The notes beneath the pieces are model-generated. The model searched no databases. It was given only the letters and a program-made list of their open reading frames with translations, and was not told where the DNA came from. DNA of 64,000 nt. Origin: Paenibacillus_AB hodogayensis. Its GTDB lineage: Bacteria; Bacillota; Bacilli; Paenibacillales; NBRC-103111. Of this stretch, positions 25,086 through 33,873 are shown in pieces. Every line of letters starts with the position of its first letter. Position 1 is the stretch's first letter. The stretch is from positions 1 to 64,000 of the forward strand of contig NZ_BAAAYO010000010.1 in the NCBI RefSeq assembly GCF_039536325.1. The letters run 5' to 3'. The position numbers and the translations under genes are program-made.

Positions 25086-26210
25086 CTACCACGGCACGCC
25101 GTCGTCGCCCCCGCCGCCATGCCCGTAAGGAACGTCCGGCTGCGGCTGCGCCGGCTTCTCGATCAGCTTGCGCGCCACGTCCTCGAACGATTCCGGATGC
25201 AGCAGCTCGACCGGGGAGAACCCTTTCTCGAACTGAAACGAGTCTCCTTCGATCAGCAGCACGTACCGGCCGTTCAGCGAAGCCACATGCACCGATTCGC
25301 CGTAATCGGAAAGCAGAGCTTTGACCGATACGCCGTCGAGTTTGAACTTCAACTCGACCTCGGGCTGGTGCTCGACGATGCGCATCGTCGCCTCGCTCAC
25401 CTGCTCGTGGCTCCATTTCTGCTGAAGCTCGCGCTGCTCGCTCGCGGCCCACAGCTCCATCTCCTCGGCCTCGCGCTGCTTACCCTCGTGCTCGGCCGGC
25501 TGGTCCTGCCATTTTTGCTCGATATAGTCCTGCACCATGCCCATGACCTGCTCGTTGATCAGCTCCGGCACGGACGGCTCGTAAGAGACGAATTTGAGGA
25601 AATCCTCAAAATAACGCGCATGAGACGACTGGTGCAGTTTGATCTCCCATTCCTCGAGCATCCCTTCCTCGGGCATATGGGGGTATTGGATCGCCTTGAT
25701 GTTCTTGGCGCTAATCGCCATCTCGACGTGGCGTACGAGACTTTTCTCGTCGGCGATGGAGGCGATTTTCGGTTCGAAGTCGCATTTCATCACGAACAGC
25801 ATCGGATCGTCAAACCACCGGCTCAGCTTGGCCGCCGCCACGATCAGCGCGCCTCCGCGAACGGCGCTCGTATCCATATAGGCCCGGACCAGCTCGTCGC
25901 TCGCGTACAGAAATTCCTGGCCGTTCTCCGCGAACCGGATTCGCTGGAACAGCGCATAGTTCGGATTGCCCGCCAGCTCGAAGCCCGGCTCCACGATAAA
26001 TCGCCCCAGCTTGGTCGGCACCTGCTCGTTGGACGGATGTCTTTCGGCTTTGCGCTTGACGATCCGGGCAAACTCTCCGTCGAGAAACTTTTTGATTTCG
26101 CTCGTTTCGTACGATTCGCGGTCGAGCGTCTGGTAATGTTTGAACGATTTGGACGATTGGTCCTCCGTTTGAATGACGAAAAAAGATAAATATTGGATAG
26201 AAAAATCCAC
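25086..26210 (-). CDS. DUF3900-like protein of unknown function
   Basis: This cytosolic protein of about 374 residues begins MDFSIQYLSFFVIQ. Its overall look (LGRFIVEPGFELAGNPNYAL, LVRAYMDTSAVRGGALI, an acidic coiled stretch near residues 235-285, and a Gly/Asp-rich tail) resembles Bacillales DUF3900-type proteins from memory. That family name is tentative. No catalytic motif, signal peptide or membrane span is visible. The GTG at 26210 is chosen because AAGGAG lies ten bases upstream; the frame stays open further but that part is low quality. It stands alone between fabF and leuS on the same strand. Confidence 0.6.
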   Translation of the reverse strand: MDFSIQYLSFFVIQTEDQSSKSFKHYQTLDRESYETSEIKKFLDGEFARIVKRKAERHPSNEQVPTKLGRFIVEPGFELAGNPNYALFQRIRFAENGQEFLYASDELVRAYMDTSAVRGGALIVAAAKLSRWFDDPMLFVMKCDFEPKIASIADEKSLVRHVEMAISAKNIKAIQYPHMPEEGMLEEWEIKLHQSSHARYFEDFLKFVSYEPSVPELINEQVMGMVQDYIEQKWQDQPAEHEGKQREAEEMELWAASEQRELQQKWSHEQVSEATMRIVEHQPEVELKFKLDGVSVKALLSDYGESVHVASLNGRYVLLIEGDSFQFEKGFSPVELLHPESFEDVARKLIEKPAQPQPDVPYGHGGGGDDGVPW

Positions 26211-26439
26211 GGCTGCAACGCTCCTTAATTCGGTTTCTTGCTCAGTAGCGCAAAGGCCCCCGCTGCCGCCGGCATCGATTCGCGCCGTACGGGCGTGCAA
26301 GGGCCCGGACTTCTACTTTATCAAAAAACCGCCGAGCTGGGAACCCGGGAGAAGTCCCGTCGGCAGGGCAATCGCATGAGACACAGTACGGCTATGCAGA
26401 GAAGACGGAGGGGAGCCTTTGGGTCCGCAAAAGCGTCGC

Positions 26440-27675
26440 TTACTCGAATCTGCTCAGCACGATGACTGCATTATGGCCGCCGAAGCCGAACGAGTTGGAC
26501 AGACCGGTGCGAATATCCGCTTTACGCGCAACATTCGGCACATAATCCAGATCGCATTGCGGATCGGGATGCTCCAGATTGATCGTCGGCGGAATGATTC
26601 CGTCTTGAATCGTCTTGACGAGCACGACGGCTTCGATGCCGCCGGCTGCGCCCAGCAGATGGCCGGTCATCGATTTGGTCGCGCTGATCGGAATGTCGTA
26701 CGCTTTGGCGCCGAACAGCTTTTTGATCGCTTTCGTCTCCGAAAGGTCGCCGATTTCCGTAGACGTGGCGTGCGCATTGATCGTATCGATCTCCTCCGGC
26801 TGCAGACCGGCGTCCGCCAACGCCTCCTTCATCGCCCGATAAGCCCCGCCCCCTTCGGGATCGGTCGCCACCATATGGTAAGCGTCCGAGCTGGAGCCGT
26901 AGCCGACAATCTCCGCATGAATGTGGGCGCCGCGCCGGAGCGCGTGCGTCAGCGATTCGAGCACGAGCACGCCGGCCCCTTCCGCGGCCACGAAGCCGTC
27001 GCGCTGGGCGTCGAAAGGCCGGCTTGCCCGCTCCGGCTCGTCGTTTCGGGTGGACATCGCGCCTGCGCTGCCGAAGCCGGCAAGCGACAAGTCGATGATC
27101 GTCGCCTCGGAGCCTCCGGCTATAACCGCATCCGCCCCGCCCCGCTGAATCAGCTTGAACGCTTCGCCGATCGCATTGTTGCCGGTCGCGCAGGCGGTCA
27201 CCGGAGCCAGCGTGGGCCCTTTCAACCCGAACTGGATGCTGACCTGGGCGGCCGCCATATTGGCGATCATCATCGGCACGAGCGTCGGGCTTACCCTCCC
27301 CGGTCCGCGTTCCAGCAGCGTACGGTAATTGTCCAGCGTCGTCTGGATCCCTCCGATGCCGGAACCGATATAGACGCCGACCCGCTCCTTGTCCGTTTCT
27401 CCGGCGAGCAAGCCGGCATCGTCCAGCGCCTGTTGGGCCGCCGCGACGGCAAATTGGGTAAAGCGGTCCATCCGGCGAGCTTCCTTGCGGCCGAAAGCCG
27501 CATCGGGATCGAAATCGCGCACGAGGCCGGCAAATTTCGTTTTATAAGCTGACATATCGAATGTGTCGATTGGAGTAATACCCGAGCGGCCGGCAATCAC
27601 AGCCGCCCATAATGTCGGGACATCGAGTCCGAGCGGGGTAATGACTCCCATTCCGGTAATGACTACGCGTTCCAT
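26440..27675 (-). CDS. fabF: beta-ketoacyl-ACP synthase II
   Basis: This 411-residue thiolase-fold condensing enzyme extends acyl-ACP with malonyl-ACP in fatty acid synthesis. The active-site cysteine is in TACATGNNAIG (near residue 164), the two histidines are in NAHATSTEIGD (near 300) and TGHLLGAAGG (near 337). These form the Cys-His-His triad of the FabF/FabB group. AAAGGGATGG lies before the ATG at 27675. No fabH or acpP neighbours are present, so this is either an extra FabF paralogue or a relocated copy. The XRE regulator gene is divergent about 130 bases away. Confidence 0.93.
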   Translation of the reverse strand: MERVVITGMGVITPLGLDVPTLWAAVIAGRSGITPIDTFDMSAYKTKFAGLVRDFDPDAAFGRKEARRMDRFTQFAVAAAQQALDDAGLLAGETDKERVGVYIGSGIGGIQTTLDNYRTLLERGPGRVSPTLVPMMIANMAAAQVSIQFGLKGPTLAPVTACATGNNAIGEAFKLIQRGGADAVIAGGSEATIIDLSLAGFGSAGAMSTRNDEPERASRPFDAQRDGFVAAEGAGVLVLESLTHALRRGAHIHAEIVGYGSSSDAYHMVATDPEGGGAYRAMKEALADAGLQPEEIDTINAHATSTEIGDLSETKAIKKLFGAKAYDIPISATKSMTGHLLGAAGGIEAVVLVKTIQDGIIPPTINLEHPDPQCDLDYVPNVARKADIRTGLSNSFGFGGHNAVIVLSRFE

Positions 27676-27804
27676 GTGAACCATCCCTTTCGTATGAAGT
27701 TGCCTCTGACTTTACTAAGCATGTCACATCCGTTATCCTATTACAAGTTATAGCTTATCCTGGTATAATCCATGATAGGAAGCAAGGGAGGCGACCGTCA
27801 CAGA

Positions 27805-28650
27805 ATGAACAACGATCCGCGCATGCAGGCGCTATCCGAATTTTTGACCGCCCACCGCGCCAGGCTGACCCCCCAGGCGGTCGGCCTGCCTGCCGGCGGA
27901 CGGCGGCGAACGCCGGGATTGCGCCGTGAGGAGGTCGCCCAGATTGCCGGCGTCAGCACTACGTGGTATACGTGGCTGGAGCAGGGACGCGACATTCGCA
28001 TGTCCGCCCAGGTTCTGGAGCGCATCGCCTTCGCGCTGCAGTTGAATGAAGAAGAGCGGCGCTACTTGTTTACGCTCGCCCTGGAGCAGCCCGCTTCGGC
28101 GCGGGCCGAAGCGCCGGAAGCAGAGCTTTCCCCCGCGCTCCGGCTTATTGTGGACGAGCTGCGCTTTTGTCCGGCGATCATCTCCGACCGGCAGTGCGGC
28201 ATTGTCGGCTGGAACCGGGCGGCGGCGGCGGTATTTATGGATTTCGCCCATGTGCCGGCCGAGGAGCGCAACTTGATCTGGCTGCTGTTTACGCGCAAGG
28301 AGCTGCGGGCGCTGGCCGCCAACTGGGAGCATTTCGTCCGCGGCTTCCTGGCGCTGTTCCGGTATTATTACGGCAAATATGTCGGGGATGCGTGGTACGG
28401 GGAGTTTATTGACCGGCTCAGCCGGCACAACGGGGAATTCCGCTCGCTGTGGGACATCAACGACGTCAGCTCCGCCCCGGAGGTACGCATCGAGTTTCGG
28501 CACTCCAAAGCGGGCAAAATGCTGTTCGATTTGACGTCCTTGCAGGTACAGGGCGCATCGGATTTGCGATGCAGCATCTACACGCCTTCGCCCGGCTCCG
28601 ATACCGAAGCGAAAATGAAGCGACTGATGAGCCGCTTAAGCGAGAAATGA
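27805..28650 (+). CDS. XRE-type regulator with MmyB-like ligand domain
   Basis: This is a 281-residue transcription regulator. An N-terminal helix-turn-helix (about 15-75; LRREEVAQIAGVSTTWYTWLE) is followed by the MmyB-like domain, with the usual NRQ-type start (SDRQCGIVGWNRAAAAVFMDF), and the PEVRIEFRHSKAGKMLFD segment near the end. Such proteins often bind a fatty acid or similar hydrophobic ligand and regulate a divergent gene. The divergent neighbour here is fabF, which makes lipid-linked control plausible but unproven. AAGGGAGG precedes the ATG at slightly long spacing. Confidence 0.88.
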   Translation: MNNDPRMQALSEFLTAHRARLTPQAVGLPAGGRRRTPGLRREEVAQIAGVSTTWYTWLEQGRDIRMSAQVLERIAFALQLNEEERRYLFTLALEQPASARAEAPEAELSPALRLIVDELRFCPAIISDRQCGIVGWNRAAAAVFMDFAHVPAEERNLIWLLFTRKELRALAANWEHFVRGFLALFRYYYGKYVGDAWYGEFIDRLSRHNGEFRSLWDINDVSSAPEVRIEFRHSKAGKMLFDLTSLQVQGASDLRCSIYTPSPGSDTEAKMKRLMSRLSEK

Positions 28651-28712
28651 CAACGGAACCGCCCAAGAAGCCGGTATGCCCGCTCGTTCAAGAGCGTCCC
28701 GCGGTCGAACGC

Positions 28713-28768
28713 AAAAAAGGCGCAAGTTCGTCGCAAACGCCGGAGCGTTCACGCGAATTTGCGCCTTG
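28713..28768 (-). terminator. terminator of the TPR gene
   Basis: On the minus strand AAGGCGCAAATTCG pairs with CGAACTTGCGCCTT around a loop and is followed by six T residues, 47 bases after the stop codon. Confidence 0.75.
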
Positions 28769-28815
28769 CAGCGGACAAGCCTTTCTATCAGAGGTGAAAC
28801 GGCCCTGCTCGCGAA

Positions 28816-30024
28816 TCAGCTTTCGTGAGGCACCGGCTTGGGCAAAATCGCCCGGAACTGGGCGGCCGCTTCGATGGACGCCTGGAAATCGGGGCTTGCG
28901 CTCAACATCCAGTTGCGGTGCAGCTTCGCTTCCTCGTCTTGCTCCAGCTCGCCGTAAGGCCAGCCGTCCCCTACGCCGACCGAGTACTGCTTCATCAGCA
29001 GCAGGAACGCATTGCTCCACTGGCGGGTTTGGCGGATCGTCGGCACGAACGGATAATATTGATCGTAGGCCGCACGAATCAGCGTATGCACGACCTCCTG
29101 CAGCACGGACGGGATGTCCGCGCCGGACAGCTTCTCCGCCAGCTCCGGCGGCAGCTCCGGCTCGTCGGTCGACGCGTGGCGCTCGTACTCGTCCTCGGTG
29201 ACGACGCCCTGCGCCTTGGCGATCCACAGCTTCATCCGGTCCAGCGCCGGCTTGTAAGCGGCCGGGACGGAAATCGTCAATTCGGGCTCCGGGTTGTCCA
29301 GATTGATGACGTAAGGTTCGCCCATCTTATGGATCTTGATATTGCCGCGTACCCCCAGCCAGCGCAGCGTCAGCAGCGCCTGGGTAATCACCTTGCCGTT
29401 CAGATCCTCGTTGCGGCATACCCGGCGTAGCAGCTTCTCGCTGCGCGGATCGGGAATCAGACAAAGCAGGCGGACGGCGGTAAGCGCCGAATCCGTATCC
29501 TGCTCCAGAGCGGCCTGAATGCGGCTGAATGTGGCGTCGAGCGTACCTTGCGACAGCTGATCCAGCTCCATCTTCCGGCTTGCGAACTCCTCCAGGCTGA
29601 ACACGCCCTGCGCCTTCAGCAGCGCTTCCCCCTGCTGCTCCTCCAGCTTGCGGTAGTTTTGGTCCAGCTCGTCGGCAAGCTGACCGTAATTGTCGCGCTC
29701 TTCGCTCGTGAGCCCGAACCGCTTCGACATGGCGCGGAACCATTCCGCAAGCGCGAGCGGGCTGCGCTGGAACATCATCATGGCGAAGGTGACCAAATTT
29801 TTATCGAACGGCAGCCCTTCCTGCCGGGCGTAGCGGGCCAATGCGGTTTGCGCGTCGTCTTCCCGGCGCATCAGGGTGAACGACATGATGAGCCCGTTCC
29901 AGGAAGCTGCGTCCGTATTGTCCTGGGCTACGGCCTGATAGAAGGAGAAAGCAGCCGCCCCGTAAGAATCCTGATCCAAATAGTAGCGTCCCATTTTGCC
30001 AAAATCCGCGAATGCACTCATCAT
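28816..30024 (-). CDS. TPR-like protein of unknown function
   Basis: This is a 402-residue soluble protein. The first part (about 5-130) looks like tetratricopeptide helices (MGRYYLDQDSYGAAAFSFYQ, then ASWNGLIMSFTLMRREDDAQ), and the middle (about 190-270) reads like further paired helices of HEAT or TPR type. The C-terminal third is unassigned. No signal peptide or membrane helix is seen. The ATG pair at 30022-30024 and 30019-30021 is favoured because AGGGG lies upstream; the frame extends to 30255 without a better start. The gene is probably monocistronic, with its own terminator, and lies downstream of the glycogen operon on the same strand. A scaffolding role is only a guess. Confidence 0.7.
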   Translation of the reverse strand: MMSAFADFGKMGRYYLDQDSYGAAAFSFYQAVAQDNTDAASWNGLIMSFTLMRREDDAQTALARYARQEGLPFDKNLVTFAMMMFQRSPLALAEWFRAMSKRFGLTSEERDNYGQLADELDQNYRKLEEQQGEALLKAQGVFSLEEFASRKMELDQLSQGTLDATFSRIQAALEQDTDSALTAVRLLCLIPDPRSEKLLRRVCRNEDLNGKVITQALLTLRWLGVRGNIKIHKMGEPYVINLDNPEPELTISVPAAYKPALDRMKLWIAKAQGVVTEDEYERHASTDEPELPPELAEKLSGADIPSVLQEVVHTLIRAAYDQYYPFVPTIRQTRQWSNAFLLLMKQYSVGVGDGWPYGELEQDEEAKLHRNWMLSASPDFQASIEAAAQFRAILPKPVPHES

Positions 30025-30223
30025 CTCTCGACCCCTATTCCATGATAAGAAAACACGTCCATGACGTACTTCAAGTTGAGCGACCGCGTTGGTAGCGGAA
30101 GTGATTGCCGGTTCGAACTTCGTCTTGCAGCCGGCGCCCCATATCCGTTGCGATTGGAAGCGGATACGCTTCCAGTTCCGGTCCGCTCCGTGTAACGGCC
30201 GGACCGTCGGCAATGGTACTGCA

Positions 30224-30246
30224 TACGGTACTACAAGTATACCGTA
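30224..30246. promoter_or_regulatory. inverted repeat upstream of the TPR gene
   Basis: TACGGTA and TACCGTA face each other across nine bases, about 200 bases before the TPR start. It could be an operator. Together with the terminator at 30255-30284 it is the only recognisable content of the 30025-30337 spacer. Confidence 0.3.
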
Positions 30247-30254
30247 CAAACGCA

Positions 30255-30284
30255 CGAAAAGCAGCCTTTTGGGGCTGCTTTCGC
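30255..30284 (-). terminator. terminator of the glycogen operon
   Basis: AAAGCAGCC pairs with GGCTGCTTT on either strand; on the minus strand it is followed by TTTTC. It lies 54 bases after the GH15 stop codon. Confidence 0.65.
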
Positions 30285-30337
30285 CAATTTTTCCTCATAA
30301 TCGACGTTGCGGGGCAATTCCGGGCGTCTCTTGCGGG

Positions 30338-32299
30338 TTATACGCCAAGCTGCTCGCGCTTGCGCACGTATTTGCATACCGTCTCAACGTAGGTCGCGTG
30401 CGACCACGTCAGCGGGGCGACAGACAGCGGCGTTCCGTCGATCGGGTGAAGCTGCTCCGGCAAATTCCCGCCGGGCAGCGTCCAGCCTGCAACTTTCTCC
30501 AGAGCGGCGCGCGGCGCCTCCAGATCGTTCGCCGTCAAGGCGGTCTCGATCTGGAAATTGGCCACCCACAGCGTACAGATGATCCACGGGTTGCCCGGGA
30601 TGCGCTCGATGTCGCCGCTTTGCTGGAAGTAGTAGTCGTTCGTATAGCGGGCGATGCCTCCGACGTCGGTCCGGACGGCGAGATCGGCGGCGATGGCGTT
30701 CATCGTCCGGCTGACGCGCTCGTCGCTGGCCGGCAATACGCCGAATTCGAACAGCCCGAACAGGCTGCTTTCCAGCGTCATATCCTTCTCCCAGCCGTGC
30801 TCCCGCTGAACGAGGCCTCTCGCGAACCGTCCCGTCTGCTCGTCCCACAGATGGGCCAGCAACCCCCGCTTCATCTGCTCCGCGACGAGCCGGTAATGGT
30901 CGCTGCGCTCGTAATCGCCGAACAGATCCGCGAAGAAGGACGCGGCCATCAGCCCGCCGTACACGCTGGAGACGGTATACGTCCAGATGCCGTACCGCTC
31001 CTCCCACAGATCGTAGCTCGGCAGCGGCAGACCGAGCTCCGGATCGATATAGTTGCACAGGAAGGACGCGGCCTTGCGCACCAGCGTCGGGTAGAGCGCC
31101 TGCGGCAGCTCGATCTCGCCGTGGCGCTCGTAGTCTTTCCAGAGCGCGAACAGGACGAGCGCCGTCTCGTCTTCCTGGATCGGCAGCCGCGGCTCGTCGC
31201 CGACGATGTACGGATGCCAGCTCGAGCCGACCGTCCCGTCGGGATTGTACTTGTGGTACAAATACCCTTCGGGGGACAGCACCCGGTTGCAAAAGTGGAA
31301 AAACGGCGCAATCGTGCCATGATAGCCCGCCAGCGACATCGCGGCGGCGATCAGCGCCCCGTCTCGCGGCCACATGTAGCTGTAATGGTCGCGGTTGTAC
31401 TGCAAAATATCGGTATCGTTCGCCGCCAAAATGGCGCCGCGCTCGTCGATCTGCGTGCGCACGATCAGCACGCTGTGCTTGAACAACCGGACAACGGCCG
31501 GCGACAGGTCGCCGAACCGGTCCCCCACCCGCGACAGCCAGTGATTCCAGTAAATGACGATCCGGCTCAGCAGCTTCTCGGGCTGGCTCTCCTGCACATA
31601 TTGATCGAGCCGCTTCACTTCGGCCAGGTCCTGTCCGACAGCCATCCAATAGTAAGCCGTCCCTTCGCCGCGCGGCGGCAAAACGACGCGGAGGCTGATC
31701 GTGCTGTCCACCGAGCCTTGGGCGATGGCGTTGCCCATCAGCTCGCCGTCCTCGGCGTCCCTCCATGTCCCTTCGGCGGAATGGAACCGTTTGATGCCCG
31801 TCGTATACTGGTGAATACCGCCAAGCCTCGTGCTGCCGTTGAACATGAAATAATATTTCTTCTTATAATGAAATACGGTCCGATTGTCCGGGTAGTAGGC
31901 CGCCGTGTCGCCTACCTCGTTGCCGTCGATCATCAGATCCTGATGAAAAAACAGCTTGACCTCCTTCGGATCGCCCGTCAAATTGCGGATAAAGATGCGC
32001 TTGATGTAAATGCATTCGCGCTGATGCACCCCGTCGTTCATTTGCAGCTCCAGGCCGAACCGCTCGTGACGGGCGGTGACGTTCGTCACGAGCGAGTTCT
32101 CGATGTAGCCGAGCTCGATGCGCCATTCCGGGTCGTCCAGCCAGGCGAACTCCCCGTTGCACCATATGCCGAAGCGGCAAGCTTGTCCGCCCGTATGGTT
32201 GACTTGTCCGACATAAGGGTAATACATATCCCGAATAAAGCAGCGGTGGTCCAGATTGATCAAGCATTTGCCGTTGCCGATGACCAGATGTCGCGCCAT
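30338..32299 (-). CDS. GH15 glucoamylase-like glycoside hydrolase
   Basis: This 653-residue protein lacks a signal peptide, so it should act in the cytosol. It has the two-part build of prokaryotic GH15 enzymes: an N-terminal beta-sandwich (about 1-270, starting ARHLVIGNGKCLINLDHR) and a C-terminal alpha/alpha barrel with DHYSYMWPRDGALIAAAM and the catalytic-acid region PIQEDETALVLFALW (near residue 375). Family members release glucose from the ends of alpha-glucans. It starts 25 bases after glgA at the end of the glycogen operon, where glgP (phosphorylase) stands in Bacillus subtilis. Hydrolytic glycogen turnover is therefore inferred. The ATG at 32299 is favoured over a GTG at 32305 by spacing from GGAAGGG. 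Confidence 0.9.
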   Translation of the reverse strand: MARHLVIGNGKCLINLDHRCFIRDMYYPYVGQVNHTGGQACRFGIWCNGEFAWLDDPEWRIELGYIENSLVTNVTARHERFGLELQMNDGVHQRECIYIKRIFIRNLTGDPKEVKLFFHQDLMIDGNEVGDTAAYYPDNRTVFHYKKKYYFMFNGSTRLGGIHQYTTGIKRFHSAEGTWRDAEDGELMGNAIAQGSVDSTISLRVVLPPRGEGTAYYWMAVGQDLAEVKRLDQYVQESQPEKLLSRIVIYWNHWLSRVGDRFGDLSPAVVRLFKHSVLIVRTQIDERGAILAANDTDILQYNRDHYSYMWPRDGALIAAAMSLAGYHGTIAPFFHFCNRVLSPEGYLYHKYNPDGTVGSSWHPYIVGDEPRLPIQEDETALVLFALWKDYERHGEIELPQALYPTLVRKAASFLCNYIDPELGLPLPSYDLWEERYGIWTYTVSSVYGGLMAASFFADLFGDYERSDHYRLVAEQMKRGLLAHLWDEQTGRFARGLVQREHGWEKDMTLESSLFGLFEFGVLPASDERVSRTMNAIAADLAVRTDVGGIARYTNDYYFQQSGDIERIPGNPWIICTLWVANFQIETALTANDLEAPRAALEKVAGWTLPGGNLPEQLHPIDGTPLSVAPLTWSHATYVETVCKYVRKREQLGV

Positions 32300-32324
32300 G
32301 CCCACAGTCCCTTCCGTAGCAAAA

Positions 32325-33755
32325 TCATCCCGTAGCGAGCTCTCGGTACAATTGATGGTATTCCTTGGATGAGGCGTCCCAGCCGCAGTCCTTCCTGGAG
32401 CCGTTCAGCACGATGCGTCTCCAGGCGTCTTCGTCCTCGTAAAAAGACAACGCGCGCTGTACCGTATGCAGCAGATCGTGCGCCGAAGCCGGACCGAAGC
32501 TGAAGCCGTTGCCTTCCCCGGTATATTCGTTGTAAGGCTGAACCGTATCGCGCAAGCCGCCGGTCTCGCGTACGATCGGCACAGTCCGATAGCGCAGCGA
32601 GATCAGCTGGCTGAGCCCGCAGGGCTCGAAGCGCGAGGGCATCAGGAACATGTCCGAGGCGGCATAGATGCGCCGTGCCAGCCCCTCGTTGAAGCCGAAC
32701 CATACGGCTATCCGTCCCGGATGGCGCTCGCAGGCTTCGCGCAGCATCGACTCGAAGCGTGGCTCGCCCGAGCCGAGCACGACCAGTTGAAGCCGCTCCT
32801 CCATCAGAGCGGGCAGCGCTTCGCCGATCAGGTCGAACCCTTTTTGCCCGACGAGTCTCGAGACGATGCCGATAAGCGGCACTTGTCCGTCCTCGTCCAG
32901 CCCCAACTCCTGCTGCAGCGCCGTCTTGTTCAGACGCTTCTTGGCCAGCGAATTGCGGTACGGCACCTTCACATTGACATCGTTCATCGGATCGTAGCTG
33001 TCCGTGTCGATGCCGTTGACGATGCCGAGCAGATCCCCGGCCCGCTGCCGCAGCACGCCGTCCAACTGCTCGCCGTATTCGGCCGTCTGAATTTCGCCCG
33101 CGTAGGTCGGGCTTACCGTCGTAAGCTTGTCCGCGTAACGCAGCCCCGCCTTCATGCAGCTCCCCGCCCCGTAAAACTCCAGCCCGTCCTCACCGAACAG
33201 GTCGTCGCCGACCGAGAGCAGATCCTGCAGCAGATCCCGCGAGAATACGCCCTGGTACATCAGGTTATGGATCGTAAACACGGTGCGGATCTGCTCGAAG
33301 CCGGGATGATACGCATACCGGGTGCGCATCAGGAACGGGATCAGTCCAGTCTGCCAGTCGTGGCAATGCACGACGTCGGGCAGCCGTTCCTCGCGGCAAA
33401 GCGCCTCCATGAAAGCAAAGCTGAAGAAGGCGAAGCGTTCCGCTTCGTCCCCGTACCCGTACAAGCTGCCCCGTTTGAAATAATACTCGTTGTCAATCAG
33501 CAGAAACCTGACGCCGTCGACCGTCACTTCCTCCAAGCCGCAATACTGACTGCGCCAGCCGAGCGACACTTGAAACATGCCCTTCCCGGTCGTAGCGGCG
33601 GTCACTCCGGCGGGGATTTGCCCGTATTTGGGCATGACCACCGTTACATCCACGCCGCGTTTGGCCAATGACTTCGGCAGCGCTCCGACCACGTCGGCCA
33701 ATCCGCCGGTCTTTACGAGCGGCGCCGCCTCCGACGCCGCGAACCAGACGTTCAT
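32325..33755 (-). CDS. glgA: glycogen synthase (ADP-glucose, GT5)
   Basis: This 476-residue GT-B glycosyltransferase adds glucose from ADP-glucose to glycogen. The ADP-glucose-binding KTGGL motif is at residues 15-19 (APLVKTGGLADVVGALP). The C-terminal half has VSRLVGQKGFDLIGEALP and the PSRFEPCGLSQL block with the catalytic glutamate. GGAGGAGG lies six bases before the ATG at 33755. It is the fourth gene of the glgBCDA-GH15 operon; the 118-base gap to glgD is the largest in the operon. Confidence 0.95.
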   Translation of the reverse strand: MNVWFAASEAAPLVKTGGLADVVGALPKSLAKRGVDVTVVMPKYGQIPAGVTAATTGKGMFQVSLGWRSQYCGLEEVTVDGVRFLLIDNEYYFKRGSLYGYGDEAERFAFFSFAFMEALCREERLPDVVHCHDWQTGLIPFLMRTRYAYHPGFEQIRTVFTIHNLMYQGVFSRDLLQDLLSVGDDLFGEDGLEFYGAGSCMKAGLRYADKLTTVSPTYAGEIQTAEYGEQLDGVLRQRAGDLLGIVNGIDTDSYDPMNDVNVKVPYRNSLAKKRLNKTALQQELGLDEDGQVPLIGIVSRLVGQKGFDLIGEALPALMEERLQLVVLGSGEPRFESMLREACERHPGRIAVWFGFNEGLARRIYAASDMFLMPSRFEPCGLSQLISLRYRTVPIVRETGGLRDTVQPYNEYTGEGNGFSFGPASAHDLLHTVQRALSFYEDEDAWRRIVLNGSRKDCGWDASSKEYHQLYRELATG

Positions 33756-33873
33756 TTCCATCCTCCTCCGCATTCGTTGCCCCGTCCCACATGGGGACTT
33801 ACAGCTTTCCTCAAGGGAAGCGGCGAAGCTGCGGCCGCAAGCGGACTGCAGTCCTTCGCCCGGTTATCCGGCT

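Noticed and set aside
30089..32335. A 748-codon plus-strand frame opposite the GH15 gene
   Set aside because: Same cause: an open antisense frame in GC-rich coding sequence with no recognisable protein.
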